From: Peronospora farinosa
Taxonomy: Eukaryota > Oomycota > Peronosporomycetes > Peronosporales > Peronosporaceae
DNA: 64,000 nucleotides
Assembly: GCA_947646735.1 (NCBI GenBank)
Contig: CANTFK010000666.1
Span: 310,001 to 374,000, forward strand
Reading direction: 5' to 3'
In this document: positions 11,654 to 21,941 of the stretch, piece after piece
How the letters are laid out: each line of letters opens with the position of its first letter
Position numbering within the stretch: the first letter of the stretch is position 1
Translations under genes and position numbers: made by a program
The notes under the pieces: generated by a model
Databases searched by the model: none
Seen by the model: only the letters and a program-made list of their open reading frames with translations
What the model was told of the DNA's origin: nothing

Positions 11654-12866
11654 TCAGGCTGTGCCAATAAGGAAGACCACTTTGCCTCCGGCAATGAAGT
11701 ACGTACATCGATGGGTCTCGCCCAACGTGTTGAGCTTCATGAACACTGCGCGAACTTCTTGCACATTGTCCTTCACCATGAAAAAGTACAATCTTAGATT
11801 AGTTGACAAGGCAACAGTCTACAAATGACGTTCAGTAATTTCTTACCGGGTGCACCATGTCGAGAAAACTCGTCTGGCCGGGCACAATTTGATGGTTCTG
11901 GTAGCCAAGCACGCGTGTATACGCAGCGCTCGAGAAGAGGAAGATCGCTGAGGCTTCAGCTGCCACAAGAGCAATACAGTCCATGCATTGTTCACAGATT
12001 TGCTGATACACCTGTAGCTGTCCAACCTCATGCTTCAGTGACTCGACAAATTCTTTCTTGCGAAGTCGCGACTTGCGCGAATGATCTCGATTACGTTCTC
12101 TCGATTTTTCCTCCTTGATCAGTGCCTGCTTTTCATCTTCACTCAAATTGTCAAAGTTGTGGGATGAATTGTTCTTGATCATAGCCGAAATGATTTCAGG
12201 TGGAAGTGTCTGAGACCCGACCATATCCGGTGGCAATATCCCCTGCCGCACTTGAGGTCCCTTATGAAAGGGCATGGATGGACTTTGTCGTGGAAAACCA
12301 GACGATGGATCGTACAATCGTGATCCACCACCACCATCTTGAAATGCCAACTCGGAATTTGGATTGTACATTGGTGGCGTTGGTGCCATGGGTGCAGCCA
12401 TAAATTGACCATTCATACCACCCCCAATACCTGCCGGTAATGTCATGGACGTGACATTGTTCCCTTCATCCATCGTATCATTTCGATCACGATTAATGAG
12501 GTTTTCAAAGTAAGCGGCATTCGCTTGAATCTTTGTCAGGTCATTGGTGGCACTTGGGACTCCAAATGCAGTGGTATTCACATTGGGTCCATCATTCTCG
12601 ACTTTAATACCCATAAGACGAGCATATTCTTCCATGGCATCACCTTGTTGGGGTTGTTCCATTGGGTTTAAACCAGGTACATAAACCCCTGGAAAAACAG
12701 CATGGGGATCCGAATTCATACCGGAAATACTCGGATGTGGGGGTAACGAACGCTGATGTTGGTGATGATGACCATATTGAGCCGATAAATTGACATTAAG
12801 CATTGAATCATCATGCATCATGTCCACATCGGATTCATTCGGTGAACTAAAATCCATTGAGACCAA
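11654..12866 (-). CDS. bZIP-PAS transcription factor
   Basis: Two exons: 12866-11847 and 11770-11654, intron 76 bp (GTAAGA donor, acceptor GTGAAG), phase 0, about 378 residues. The basic region at about 256-275 (RERNRDHSRKSRLRKKEF) keeps the canonical N-x7-R spacing. The following zipper is short. A PAS-like domain covers about 298-378 and is only complete after splicing: FLDMVHP joins DNVQEVRAVF and runs to GGKVVFLIGTA at the stop. The N-terminal 250 residues are low complexity (His/Gln, Pro, Asn), as in activation regions. The bZIP-PAS combination is known in oomycetes and may couple DNA binding to a sensed ligand or redox state. An alternative acceptor 51 nt upstream (TTTGTAG) also keeps the frame but inserts 17 residues into the PAS loop, so I prefer the shorter form. 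Confidence 0.85.
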
Positions 12867-13668
12867 GTCGATGAGGGGTTGAAAAATGTAGCTTTAGTCC
12901 CTCTGTCAAAGTTGCGCTACAATTAACTAGCGGCCCACTATGATTGAAGGGGGATGTGAGAAGTAACATTTACGTTGCACCGTGCAAGACAGAATAAAAA
13001 CTAGATTTTGGTGTGTTTTTATGTCCTGTTATAGAGTTGAAAATTGGCGCACGCTTGGCATCTTCTAAGAAATCAAAGTCAGAAAGTTCGGAAGGGCAAC
13101 TAAAAGTAGTACTGTGAAGTAGAATGTTCACTAGACTGGATACTTGCTGAAGTGAGGCCAGACCGATCATCCTTCCGCAATACATGGGCAACAAGAGACA
13201 TGGCTTTTCTGCCATCTTCATATAATCGCAGTAGTCTTAACGATGGACAACGAAGATTATCGAAATTGTCAGTTCTAGTGACTAATTTACTACCACGAAA
13301 AAAATTGTCTTATCATAAAACCCTGAAGTAACTCTTGCCGGTTCTACTGTATCTATAGTCGAATAAAGAACTTATGGACTAGAAAATAAGGGACGGAGGT
13401 TATGAATCCAGTAGTAAAAGTCATTTTTGCTCCGCATATAACCTATAGTTGATGCAATATGATTTCAGAACAATGGTCAAAGGCAATGGAAACTTTATAC
13501 TGTAAATGCTAATTATATAGAACCCCATGTGCTTCTTATGTACGGGTTCGGAAATGCGTTAAGTTGATAAGGTGATAGAACTTGGGCCGACCCATATTGT
13601 TCGGCCCATGTTTTGTCACCTGTGTGCACCACATGATTCGGTAAACATTCGAGACACAAGGAATAATA
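12867..13668. other. Divergent promoter interval (bZIP-PAS / small membrane protein)
   Basis: Separates two divergently transcribed genes and must hold both promoters. An 83-codon minus-strand frame (12970-13221) lies in what would be the bZIP 5' leader and matches nothing I recognise. An 8-bp inverted repeat sits at 13583-13608. Confidence 0.5.
13583..13608. promoter_or_regulatory. GC-rich inverted repeat upstream of the small membrane-protein gene
   Basis: TGGGCCGA and TCGGCCCA are exact reverse complements separated by 10 bases, about 60 bases before the ATG at 13669. It could be a dimeric regulator site or a 5' leader hairpin. The function is inferred from position only. Confidence 0.3.
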
Positions 13669-13966
13669 ATGCCAGGTGGTTCTCGTGGTGGTGTTAATGT
13701 TGGCGGTGGTAGCTCGACAGGTCGTGCATTTTTTGCCCTTTGTGGTGGTTTGGCAGGTGCATACTATGGATTCTATCTACAAAGCAAATATATGGAAGAA
13801 CGTCGGGTACGTCAAAATAACTTACGTAAAAATAACTTACGTAAAAATAACTTACGTAAAAATAACTTACGCAATCGTAGGGCTCACCTTGTTTTGACAC
13901 TTACAGGTCGATGCTCTGGTCGAATCAAACGCACGCAAACGTTTAGAACAAGAAAAACGTACTTAA
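13669..13966 (+). CDS. Small single-pass membrane protein, two exons
   Basis: Exon 1 is 13669-13806 and exon 2 is 13907-13966. The 100-bp intron (GTACGT donor, ACTTACAG acceptor) is in phase 0, giving 65 residues. The protein starts with a Gly/Ser-rich stretch, has one hydrophobic helix (FFALCGGLAGAYYGFYL, about residues 21-37), then a charged helix (YMEERR joined to VDALVESNARKRLEQEK). This topology resembles small inner-membrane or assembly proteins of mitochondria, but no family was recognised. The unspliced frame is also open and would give 142 residues ending at 14097, because the intron carries a 15-bp repeat that keeps the frame. Splicing is favoured by the consensus sites and the natural helix across the junction. 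Confidence 0.7.
13811..13873 (+). repeat. 15-bp tandem repeat inside an intron
   Basis: Unit GTAAAAATAACTTAC, about four copies with slightly diverged edges. Each unit begins with a donor-like GTAA and ends with its complement TTAC. The length is a multiple of three and has no stop in the host frame. Confidence 0.85.
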
Positions 13967-14010
13967 GAGTAAAAAAACACTCGCTATCGATCCTGCAATA
14001 CTATTTTTGG

Positions 14011-16076
14011 TCACTCCGAGGCCGGAATTATTTGCCGCTGGACGCAAAAATACACGTATATGGACGTCCCTTGGGTTTGTTCCTTTGTGGTAATTGACAG
14101 CACATTGTAATTGAGATCCGGATGGGCAAGAAATTTCTTTTTCCGCCATTGTTTACGTGGTGTAAAGCAAACAAGTGACGGACTTTGCATCCGATTGGCA
14201 GTGGCATGGCTGCAAACTGTCACCAATTGGTCAAATGTACGACACAAATGGCGAAAAAACATTGCAGTTTTCTTTGCACGACCGCGGAAGCCTCGGAAAA
14301 TGAAACCAGCATCGAAAACACACGCTAGTGGGGGGACTGGAGCTCCAGTACTAACAAATGACACGATGACCGGTTCTTCTTCTTCTTTGTCACAGCAGTT
14401 TTCAGCGCGAGATAAAGCAAAAGAGGACTGGAGAGTTAAGTAGCCGCAAAGATGGAGCTGTACAGTTTCTTCCTCTCCATCTTGTGCACTTCCGGACTCC
14501 ATATTCAACTTGCTTGTGCACTTTTGGAGCTGCAGTTTCAAAGTTTTGATGCCACGTTTATTATTGTCGTCAATAGTAAATGAAAGCTCATCAGCCAACG
14601 AAACTGTATAAACGTTCGTGTATCCATCACGTAGCAGCAAACGGACTGCTAAACGACGGGGATGCCAGCCAAAAACAAGCACATGACTATCCGATCTTAG
14701 CTTCGACACGACAGCGGAAGGCAAACAATTACCAATTGTTTGCTCTTCTGCCATGTACTTTTCCCGGCTTAACAATGACACATCAAGAACGAGCTCTGCC
14801 AGTGTATCGCTGATAAAATCGAGCACTCCATCATGCTTTTTTCGTAGATCATCCACCAGGTTTTTAGTATCCATATCCTTATCAAAACTTGCGCCGAAGC
14901 CATTCTCGTCACCCAATGCCATATATTCCTTGCAGACACACCCCTTCATAACACTTGAAACCAACGACAGGTCAGCATGAGCAGTATCAACATTGCTACC
15001 AGATTCGTCACCAACCCATAAGCGGATCTACATGAAACATCCTAGATAATTAGATGATGTTCTTTGCAAGGAACAGCAAATACCAGCAACGACTTACCTC
15101 GCGATGATCAGAAAGCACACTAAAGTCATCGTACACTAGATCGGGGCCACGTCCAAAGAGTAATTCTTGTTGACCATACCAGTTACAGCAAGGCAGCGTG
15201 ACGACCCCACATATCTGCTCTGCTTGCACAGCACTCAATGCCTGCTCTAGTGTCACATGAGCGTGCACCAGTACTACAATCGCCCTTCGTAAGGTAATGC
15301 GCACGTCCTCAATTTTGTTGCGCATCACCACAAGATTCGACACATCTGTCCACCCTTTTGATCGCTTCCAGCCATTCAATGCAAGTTTACACAACACTAT
15401 CAGCACACTTCGATTCTCAACAATGATAATCATTACCACCACCACACCTCGCTCGTTCCGTTCTCCATCGCAGGATCCACACTATAACTTGTCCATCCTC
15501 GCATCCGAAAGGCAAACATAGCACCTGTGCGTGCTATTCACCACACAAAAACGAACAAAAGGTTACACCAACTTCTTATCACACACACGTTGACACTTGA
15601 CACCCCTCATCACTCACGTGTATTGCCATCTCCAACAACTACAATTCCATCGTGCTTGCCATTCGTTTCTTGACTTGTTTCTTTGTTCCTAGGCTCAATG
15701 TATCGTCGAACGGCATTGAACATGGCCATACTCTATCGAATTCAAAAAAAAACAGTAGACACTGAAAATTCCATGACTCCTTTTCCACATCAACTGACAA
15801 CACTGTCGTCAACTTGAAACAATTGAAAGTGACCTCTGTAATCTCTTTGGCGTCTGGGAATAAACCATGTTCTAGTAAAGCTGAAGCACAGTGTAATTTG
15901 CCCACAAACTCATTGAGATACCGCAGCGAAACAGGAGGCGTTGATGCTGCAACTTTTGCCACTGGTTCAAATGTACTTGGCAAAGCGTTCACAGAAATTT
16001 CAGAGCTAGTGGAAGCCTCGGGCAGTCGACACAGCCGCCACCGTGAAACGTGTCGAGTCGATGCCATGCTGACCAA
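14011..16076 (-). CDS. Conserved protein with Rossmann-like GDGN motif, five exons
   Basis: Exons inferred from consensus and phase: 16076 to about 15795, 15732-15618, 15524-15448, 15364-15098 and 15027-14011, with introns of about 62-94 bp. The ATG could be 16076 or 16067. The first donor is uncertain (GTTGAT at 15794 or GTCACT at 15833, both phase 0). The junctions are convincing: VVVGDGNT is followed by RAMFAFRMRGWTSYSVDPAM, then a later exon with AIVVLVHAHVTLEQAL and GVVTLPCCNWYG, then DHRE joined to IRLWVGDE. A glycine-rich strand-turn followed by an aromatic 'SVDP' strand resembles a nucleotide- or SAM-binding Rossmann fold, but I could not assign a family or reaction. About 590 residues. 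It converges on the small gene at 13669. Confidence 0.65.
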
Positions 16077-16422
16077 TTGTTAGGTCCTATAAAACAAATG
16101 AACCCATTGTGAAATGGGTACATGTAGCCATAAGTTTGAGACGGGTCCATCGATTGCGAACTTACGGTAGACGATCGGATGGTTTTCTTAAGTTCGTGTG
16201 GCTGGACTTGTCCGTATTGTCATGAAGATGCCTCATGCCAATAAAAGACGTAACAGACTTTCAAGGTGAACAAATTTACTCTTTTTTTATGTCGTGCTCG
16301 TAAATTGCATGCAGTATCTTACTTGACGGTTGAATCATTTGTCTCTCGTACTCTTCCAGTTTTACACTGGCACATTAAAACGCAGTCTGCCACTCACAAA
16401 GTCAGTCTCCCACTCGTCTCAT
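16077..16422. other. Short intergenic region
   Basis: Upstream region of the five-exon gene and 3' flank of the AGC kinase gene. Nothing specific was recognised. Confidence 0.4.
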
Positions 16423-19152
16423 CTACAGATTGTACGGATCAGTGTACGAGAATCCCTGGAAAACGTGACTCTTTCCAATCGGTGCGTCTGAAACCACCGA
16501 GTCTATGACTTCCTGTCGTTTGAAGAATTCAGGCACGTTGTTCACCTCGCCGTCCGACTTGACTACAGGCCGGAATGGCACAGGCACATCACGCTTATAG
16601 AGCTTCTCCCAATCTACGTCGGAGAAGAACGGGTGGTCCATGATTTCTTGAGCACTACACGGACCAGAACCGAGTCGCTTCGCTGGGTTACGGCAAATCA
16701 AGCCACGCAGCAAAGATCGGGCATCATCGGAAAACTCGGACGGGAACCGCAAAGGAAGCTTCACAATGTTCTGAAAATTGCGCTTACGATTTGCGTGGTA
16801 GAACGGCGTGTAGCCTGCAAGCATCTCAAAGATGAGAATGCCCAGTGACCAGTAATCCACTGCCTTGCCGTACGACACACGGCGAATGAGCTCGGGCGCA
16901 ATGTACTCGGGCGTACCACAGAAAGTTTGCATACCGTCCTTGCTATCAAAGTGGTCGTGCGATAGACCAAAGTCAGTAAGTGCGATGAAACCCTTGTCGT
17001 CCAACAAAATATTCTCCGGCTTGAGATCGCGGTACACAATGTTGTACGTGTGCAGGTGCGAGATGGCTAACACGAGCTGCGCTGAGTAGAATCGAGTACG
17101 CACTTCGTCAAAATGCATCGCACGACGCAGGTGAAAGTGCAGCGTGCCTCCGTTGTAAAAGTCCATCACAAAGTAAAGCTTTGCATCATTCTGGAACGCG
17201 TACCGTAGCTTCACCATGAACGGGTGATCCACGCCCTGCAAAATACGCCGTTCCGTCTTCGTGTGTTCTACTTGATTCTTTGCAAACACAGCAGCCTTCT
17301 TGATCACCTTCATAGCGTAAACTTTGCCATTCTCGCCACCTGTGGCACTTGCAATCTGCTGCGGCGTCATACCCATCGCCATCATAGTGCCAGGACTTAA
17401 TAATCGCGCTCCCTTCCGTTGCTGCGGTATCTTACGTCGGACCAGCATTACTTTACCAAAGGCACCGCGACCAACGACGCGCAACAGGTCGAAATCGTCA
17501 ATTGTCAAAGAGTCGTATTCACGCGGCTTTAGCTCGCGAGAAGCACTTCCAGCGGCACCACCAAGTACTGCATCGTGCGCTGGCTGCTTCGGTACGCGTA
17601 AAGGTTGATCCCGACGTATGCATTCACTCTCTGCATCTTGCCCACCATCCCCGCCGTAGCCACCTTGTCTATTAGCTTTCTTCTGCTGCTGCTCCTCCAA
17701 TAATGTGTCTAAACGCATTTCACGTGCTGCACGACGCTGGAACTCATAAGGTGTAGGTGACGCCAAGAACGCAAACACAGTATCCAGCACCGCTTTTGTT
17801 GTATACGCTGGACTTTCGTTCGCACCTTCACAAGGTCCTGCAGACAAGCAAATGCAGCCAAAACTTGACATCTGCGCAGCACAGGAACTATCGGGAGAGC
17901 GTGATTGCGGCGACGATGCATTCGCCGACAACATATCGTCACTGCTTGATGTTGTTCCAATACCACTAGGACCTCTACTTACCGTAAAAGCTGTCGCATC
18001 ACGACTAAGTTCTGTGTTGAGAGGAAATTCTGACCTCGACCATAGTATACTATGCTGCGAGAAGAACCGTTTAAAACCAGAGTTCCATGACGGGGCAATC
18101 TTGTGCGAACTCTCAATAAAAGCCACATTACCCAATCGACTCTTCAGTTCAAAGCGGTACTTGGCGATCAACTGCGTCACTAAGACACCACCATATCCAT
18201 AAGCAATAAAGTGTACTTTATGAGCTGCAGACGGGAAAATATAGTTCCGCCACACATGGTCACAATGCTCTTCAGCATCACTAGAGCCTCGAATCGGCAT
18301 TTTCTCTACAGTTCCATCGGATGTCACCATCAACTGCGTATTCATGTTTGGATTCATGACTAAAATTCCATATCCAGCAGCAATAGCTTTTTGGAAATAC
18401 GGTAGCATTGAACCCACTTGAACTCCATCCTTGAGTAAAACACTACGACTCCAAATACCACAACTTAATCCTCGAAAAGAACAGACATACACCAACAACT
18501 TCTCCGCAACACTAAAGTTTTTACTCGTGTGAAAAATACACCGTGGTTCATCCGTGTCAATCATCATCCGAAATCCATCATTGGTCGAGCAAATACTAGA
18601 TGAACTCGACCGTACAGAGCTTCCCATACTGACATGACTACCAGTTGTACTCGCCCCCGGATCAAATCCTGATTCCACGGAGCTTCGCTCAAATTCAAGC
18701 GGTGGAATGGCTTGTTCCAGGAATAATAATTCTTGCAACATTCGGGTATGAACTGTATCAATCAGACCACGTAAAATTTCTTCACCATGTTGTCGTATTT
18801 CTTGCTTGGAAATCCCTTCTTTTGTGACTTTATTCCGTACTTCACCACTTTCCATCAATTCAAATTGATCATTGGACCAATGCGACGATGTTGCTGTAAA
18901 TGCAGCAGGCATTGTATCTTCGGAGATTGTACCCATGTCCCATTTTGGTAACGGAGGTCGACGACTAGGACCTCCTGTAGTTGTAGTAATAGTACTATTA
19001 TTACTATTATGAGTAGTAGTCGTAGTAGTATTATTAATTACTATTCCATCCATTAAAGCTGTTAAAGTTGGACGTTCAGTAGTAGAAGAAGACGAGGTGC
19101 TGCTTGGTGGTAGTGGTGGACAATATGTAGATTCCCATTTCACTTTAATCAT
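16423..19152 (-). CDS. AGC-family Ser/Thr kinase fused to an Arb2-like domain
   Basis: Single exon, 909 residues. The N-terminal 100 residues are low complexity (Ser, Asn/Thr repeats). Residues about 195-370 look like an Arb2/FAM172-type alpha-beta hydrolase-like domain (LLVYVCSFRGLSCGIWSRSV, AAGYGILVMNPN, KVHFIAYGYGGVLVTQLI). The usual nucleophile serine position is not Ser, so catalysis is doubtful. The kinase domain is at about 553-850: GRGAFGKV (561-568), AMK Lys 615, YRDLKPEN with Asp 709, DFG 727-729, activation-loop TFCGTPEY with Thr 743. The AGC tail ends in the hydrophobic motif FQGFSY near 898-903. About 40 extra residues lie between the glycine loop and the ATP lysine. Both the T-loop and hydrophobic motif suggest PDK1/TORC-type control. 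The substrate is unknown. Confidence 0.9.
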   Translation of the reverse strand: MIKVKWESTYCPPLPPSSTSSSSTTERPTLTALMDGIVINNTTTTTTHNSNNSTITTTTGGPSRRPPLPKWDMGTISEDTMPAAFTATSSHWSNDQFELMESGEVRNKVTKEGISKQEIRQHGEEILRGLIDTVHTRMLQELLFLEQAIPPLEFERSSVESGFDPGASTTGSHVSMGSSVRSSSSSICSTNDGFRMMIDTDEPRCIFHTSKNFSVAEKLLVYVCSFRGLSCGIWSRSVLLKDGVQVGSMLPYFQKAIAAGYGILVMNPNMNTQLMVTSDGTVEKMPIRGSSDAEEHCDHVWRNYIFPSAAHKVHFIAYGYGGVLVTQLIAKYRFELKSRLGNVAFIESSHKIAPSWNSGFKRFFSQHSILWSRSEFPLNTELSRDATAFTVSRGPSGIGTTSSSDDMLSANASSPQSRSPDSSCAAQMSSFGCICLSAGPCEGANESPAYTTKAVLDTVFAFLASPTPYEFQRRAAREMRLDTLLEEQQQKKANRQGGYGGDGGQDAESECIRRDQPLRVPKQPAHDAVLGGAAGSASRELKPREYDSLTIDDFDLLRVVGRGAFGKVMLVRRKIPQQRKGARLLSPGTMMAMGMTPQQIASATGGENGKVYAMKVIKKAAVFAKNQVEHTKTERRILQGVDHPFMVKLRYAFQNDAKLYFVMDFYNGGTLHFHLRRAMHFDEVRTRFYSAQLVLAISHLHTYNIVYRDLKPENILLDDKGFIALTDFGLSHDHFDSKDGMQTFCGTPEYIAPELIRRVSYGKAVDYWSLGILIFEMLAGYTPFYHANRKRNFQNIVKLPLRFPSEFSDDARSLLRGLICRNPAKRLGSGPCSAQEIMDHPFFSDVDWEKLYKRDVPVPFRPVVKSDGEVNNVPEFFKRQEVIDSVVSDAPIGKSHVFQGFSYTDPYNL

Positions 19153-20068
19153 TTTAAGTCACTAGAGACTTTCGATAAAGTCGTTAAATGTCCTTGTGCT
19201 TGTATTTCTATTGGGCTCGTCCTGATGCTGAATCGTTATTTGCGGGAAGACGACCCTTTATCAAGTTTGAAAGGGAAGAACACACTTTACCTGTGTATTG
19301 TTGAATTATAGCATATGATGAAGTTAAGGTTGTAAGTATATGAATTGATTTTAGATTGTGATACGTAATGTATACAAGGACTGAATGATATTAAGTTTGA
19401 AAACGAAACGTGACACACATATAAACGTACTCTCCCATCTCCCTTTTTCTGTTCACTGAATGGGTTACCGTTGTACTCATGTACGCTACATCATCAAAAC
19501 AAAAACTTCATGTAATTGTCCACAAAATTGACAATATGGCTACATGATGATCGAATATTTAGATAAAAGCTTCAGTTGACAAAATTCCATCGAATAGAAG
19601 GAAGTACGTAGCTCCATCGACTTTTTATGAGTCATCGCAATAAATGTCAATTGAAGTGACTTCCATGCAATCAATATCATTTAGTTCTTGTCATAAGGTT
19701 ACTACCATTGCAATGACAGTAGACTAAGCATTCTGTAGCCATTTAACCAACAATTGAAAGGAAATAAACGACGTACTACCATATCAAAACTTTCGATAGA
19801 ACGCATCTCCTGACCTCATTCGGCATATCTTCGTACCATATTGTAGATAGTAAGATCCCACCCTCACGCCCATGGTGGTCAACTCTCACCTTTCTAGCCG
19901 GACATTCGATCGTTATCAGGTATAACGTGAAATTAAAGGGTATCGAACGATTCATCCACATGTTTGACTTGATCTCCCGTATAGCTCAGTCTGCCTTCCA
20001 TTCTTTGCTTTCATCGAGAAGAGTAGGTCTACTTTGTTATCACTTTCAAACTTTCAAGTACAACAACA
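19153..20068. other. Divergent promoter interval (AGC kinase / START protein)
   Basis: AT-rich spacer between two divergent genes. No open frame of note and no recognisable repeat. Confidence 0.5.
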
Positions 20069-21530
20069 ATGACGTCGCAGTACACGACTCGACGGAATGG
20101 GTCCATGGCATTTTCGGCTCGTTCAAGTGCTTCGGTGACGACTTCCACCAATGTTACAACGAGTCGAAACTATCGACCATTAGGTGTCGACTCCATCGGT
20201 ATTGGACCTCTTCCTCCACTTATTTTATCAGTCGAAGAAGCCGATCAGCTTGAACATCTTGCACATTCCGTCATGAAACAAACGCTTACCGACTATTTGC
20301 ACTTTCGTGAAGTTCGTAAACGTCGATTACTTGATGAACAATGGAAAGAAGTTCGTCGTCATGAGAACCTCGTGGCATTTAAAGAACGAGATTCATGGCG
20401 ACAACAACATCAGACTTTGTCGACACCTGATGGACGTCTTGAACCGGTGATTTCTAAAACTTCCGTGCCTACAGTGTTAGTACTTGGATCTCTTCAAGGA
20501 ACCCTGGACGACGAAATGTATGGAATGCACATTGACAGCGACAATGCCGCGAAATTACGATCATCGTACATTCACGATCAAGTTCATGATTTCCGTCTAT
20601 TGACACGGATTCGAGGAGCTACAAAAGATGACCCCTTTCGTTTCTGTGGCGTCACATGGGCAGATTTAGGGCATACTGGCTACGGTCCATTTGCAAAGAA
20701 ACGTGATTATTGTGTCGTCATGTCCATGGGAGTCACGACGACTGGACGTAAAGAACGGATTGGATACTACGTTGTTCATTCAGTAGGCGTGACTTTGAAT
20801 GGTCCAATGGGTAGAAGCACGCAACTTGGACTCGAAAGTTCTACCAACACGACTTGCAACTATATTCGAGCAAAAAGTTCCATGTGCTGGCTGAAATGTG
20901 AACTACCTAATGGTAACGTTGAGCTCTACATGCAGGGCTTCTTTGCACCAATGGGTAGTATCCCAGAGTTTGCGGCTGTCAATGCAGCTCTCACTGCCGC
21001 CTTTGGACTTGCACAGACTAGCGATACTGCCTATTCAAAGAAAATCCGCTGGATGCTACACGATTCAGTGCGATCAACACGTCGGTGAGTTTTTTTTGCT
21101 GATTGCTAGTGGAATCTGATGTGTTGAGTTTCACAAATGGATGGTAATTGGTGATACTGTAGCAGATTGGTATCGTTGTCGGCGGAGAATTGTGTCGGAC
21201 GTTGCAAACCGTATTTTGGTGTGACTAAGAAGCGAAAACTTGGATGCTGCTTTATCTGTCGAGCGGTACGTTATTGTTGGTTCTAAGTGGGTCACGTCTG
21301 ATGTCTCACTGCAGTGTATTTGTATGCTTCGGATATAGTTGGTCTGTAGTTCCTGTCGGACTATACGCAAAGTAACAGTAGACGTGGCAACTGACAGTGT
21401 TGTTCAGCAAACACGTTGCTGTATTTGCTTACTCTGTATGGCATATGCCAAACAGATTAGTGCTGAAGTGTTCGCGGTGAGAGAAATGGCCATGTCACGT
21501 ACCCGAAACTATCCGACACTTAGTACCTAG
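20069..21530 (+). CDS. START-like domain protein with C-terminal degenerate FYVE finger
   Basis: Three exons: 20069-21084, 21166-21265 and 21339-21530, introns 81 and 73 bp (GTGAGT/CAG and GTACGT/TAG), phases 2 and 0, 435 residues. Residues about 50-340 match the START-like (lipid-transfer) region common in oomycetes, with the helical start LSVEEADQLEHLAHSVM and the end FAAVNAALTAAFGL. The C-terminal exons give a cysteine pattern of FYVE type (CVGRC, CCFIC, VCSSC, CCICLLC), but the phosphoinositide-binding R(R/K)HHCR core is replaced by KLGCCFIC. The finger may bind zinc without binding PI3P. The family is expanded in oomycetes; cargo and compartment are unknown. Confidence 0.75.
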
Positions 21531-21941
21531 ACCGATGCGTATATTCTGTAGCAAGAATGGTCGATGAGAGACCTCCCTAGTTTACTATCGCCGGTTTAGT
21601 AAGTGAACTCGTTCAAGTGGCCAGAATTCTTGTAACACCTTACTCTATCATGACGTTCTACGGTTGAGCCTTTACTTCTATGGTTAGTGGCGTCTTTGTC
21701 ATAGTTGTCACCATTGGACAGCAACACTTCATAGGATTCTAGTCATGACAAGCTGAAAACGCCATTGAATGGGGTGGAACCAAAACAAAGGTCATCATTA
21801 CCATTGCTCACGATGACAACCGTACAAAGCTGAATCATAAGCACCTAGTGGGTAGTTCTTTGGAAGCAAGGGGAGCAAGATGGAAGTATGTTTAGGTAAA
21901 GATCAGATTAGATTGTAATAAGGAACGACACGGTAACATGA
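21531..21941. other. Intergenic region between convergent genes
   Basis: No feature was recognised beyond short chance frames. Confidence 0.4.

Noticed and set aside
13907..14097. C-terminal part of the 142-residue unspliced frame at 13669-14097
   Set aside because: Consensus splice sites give a phase-matched 65-residue protein with a continuous helix; the read-through sequence overlaps the convergent gene.
19985..20010. tRNA-like A box (TATAGCTCAGTCTGC)
   Set aside because: No B box (GGTTCGAATCC type) or acceptor stem at the right distance.
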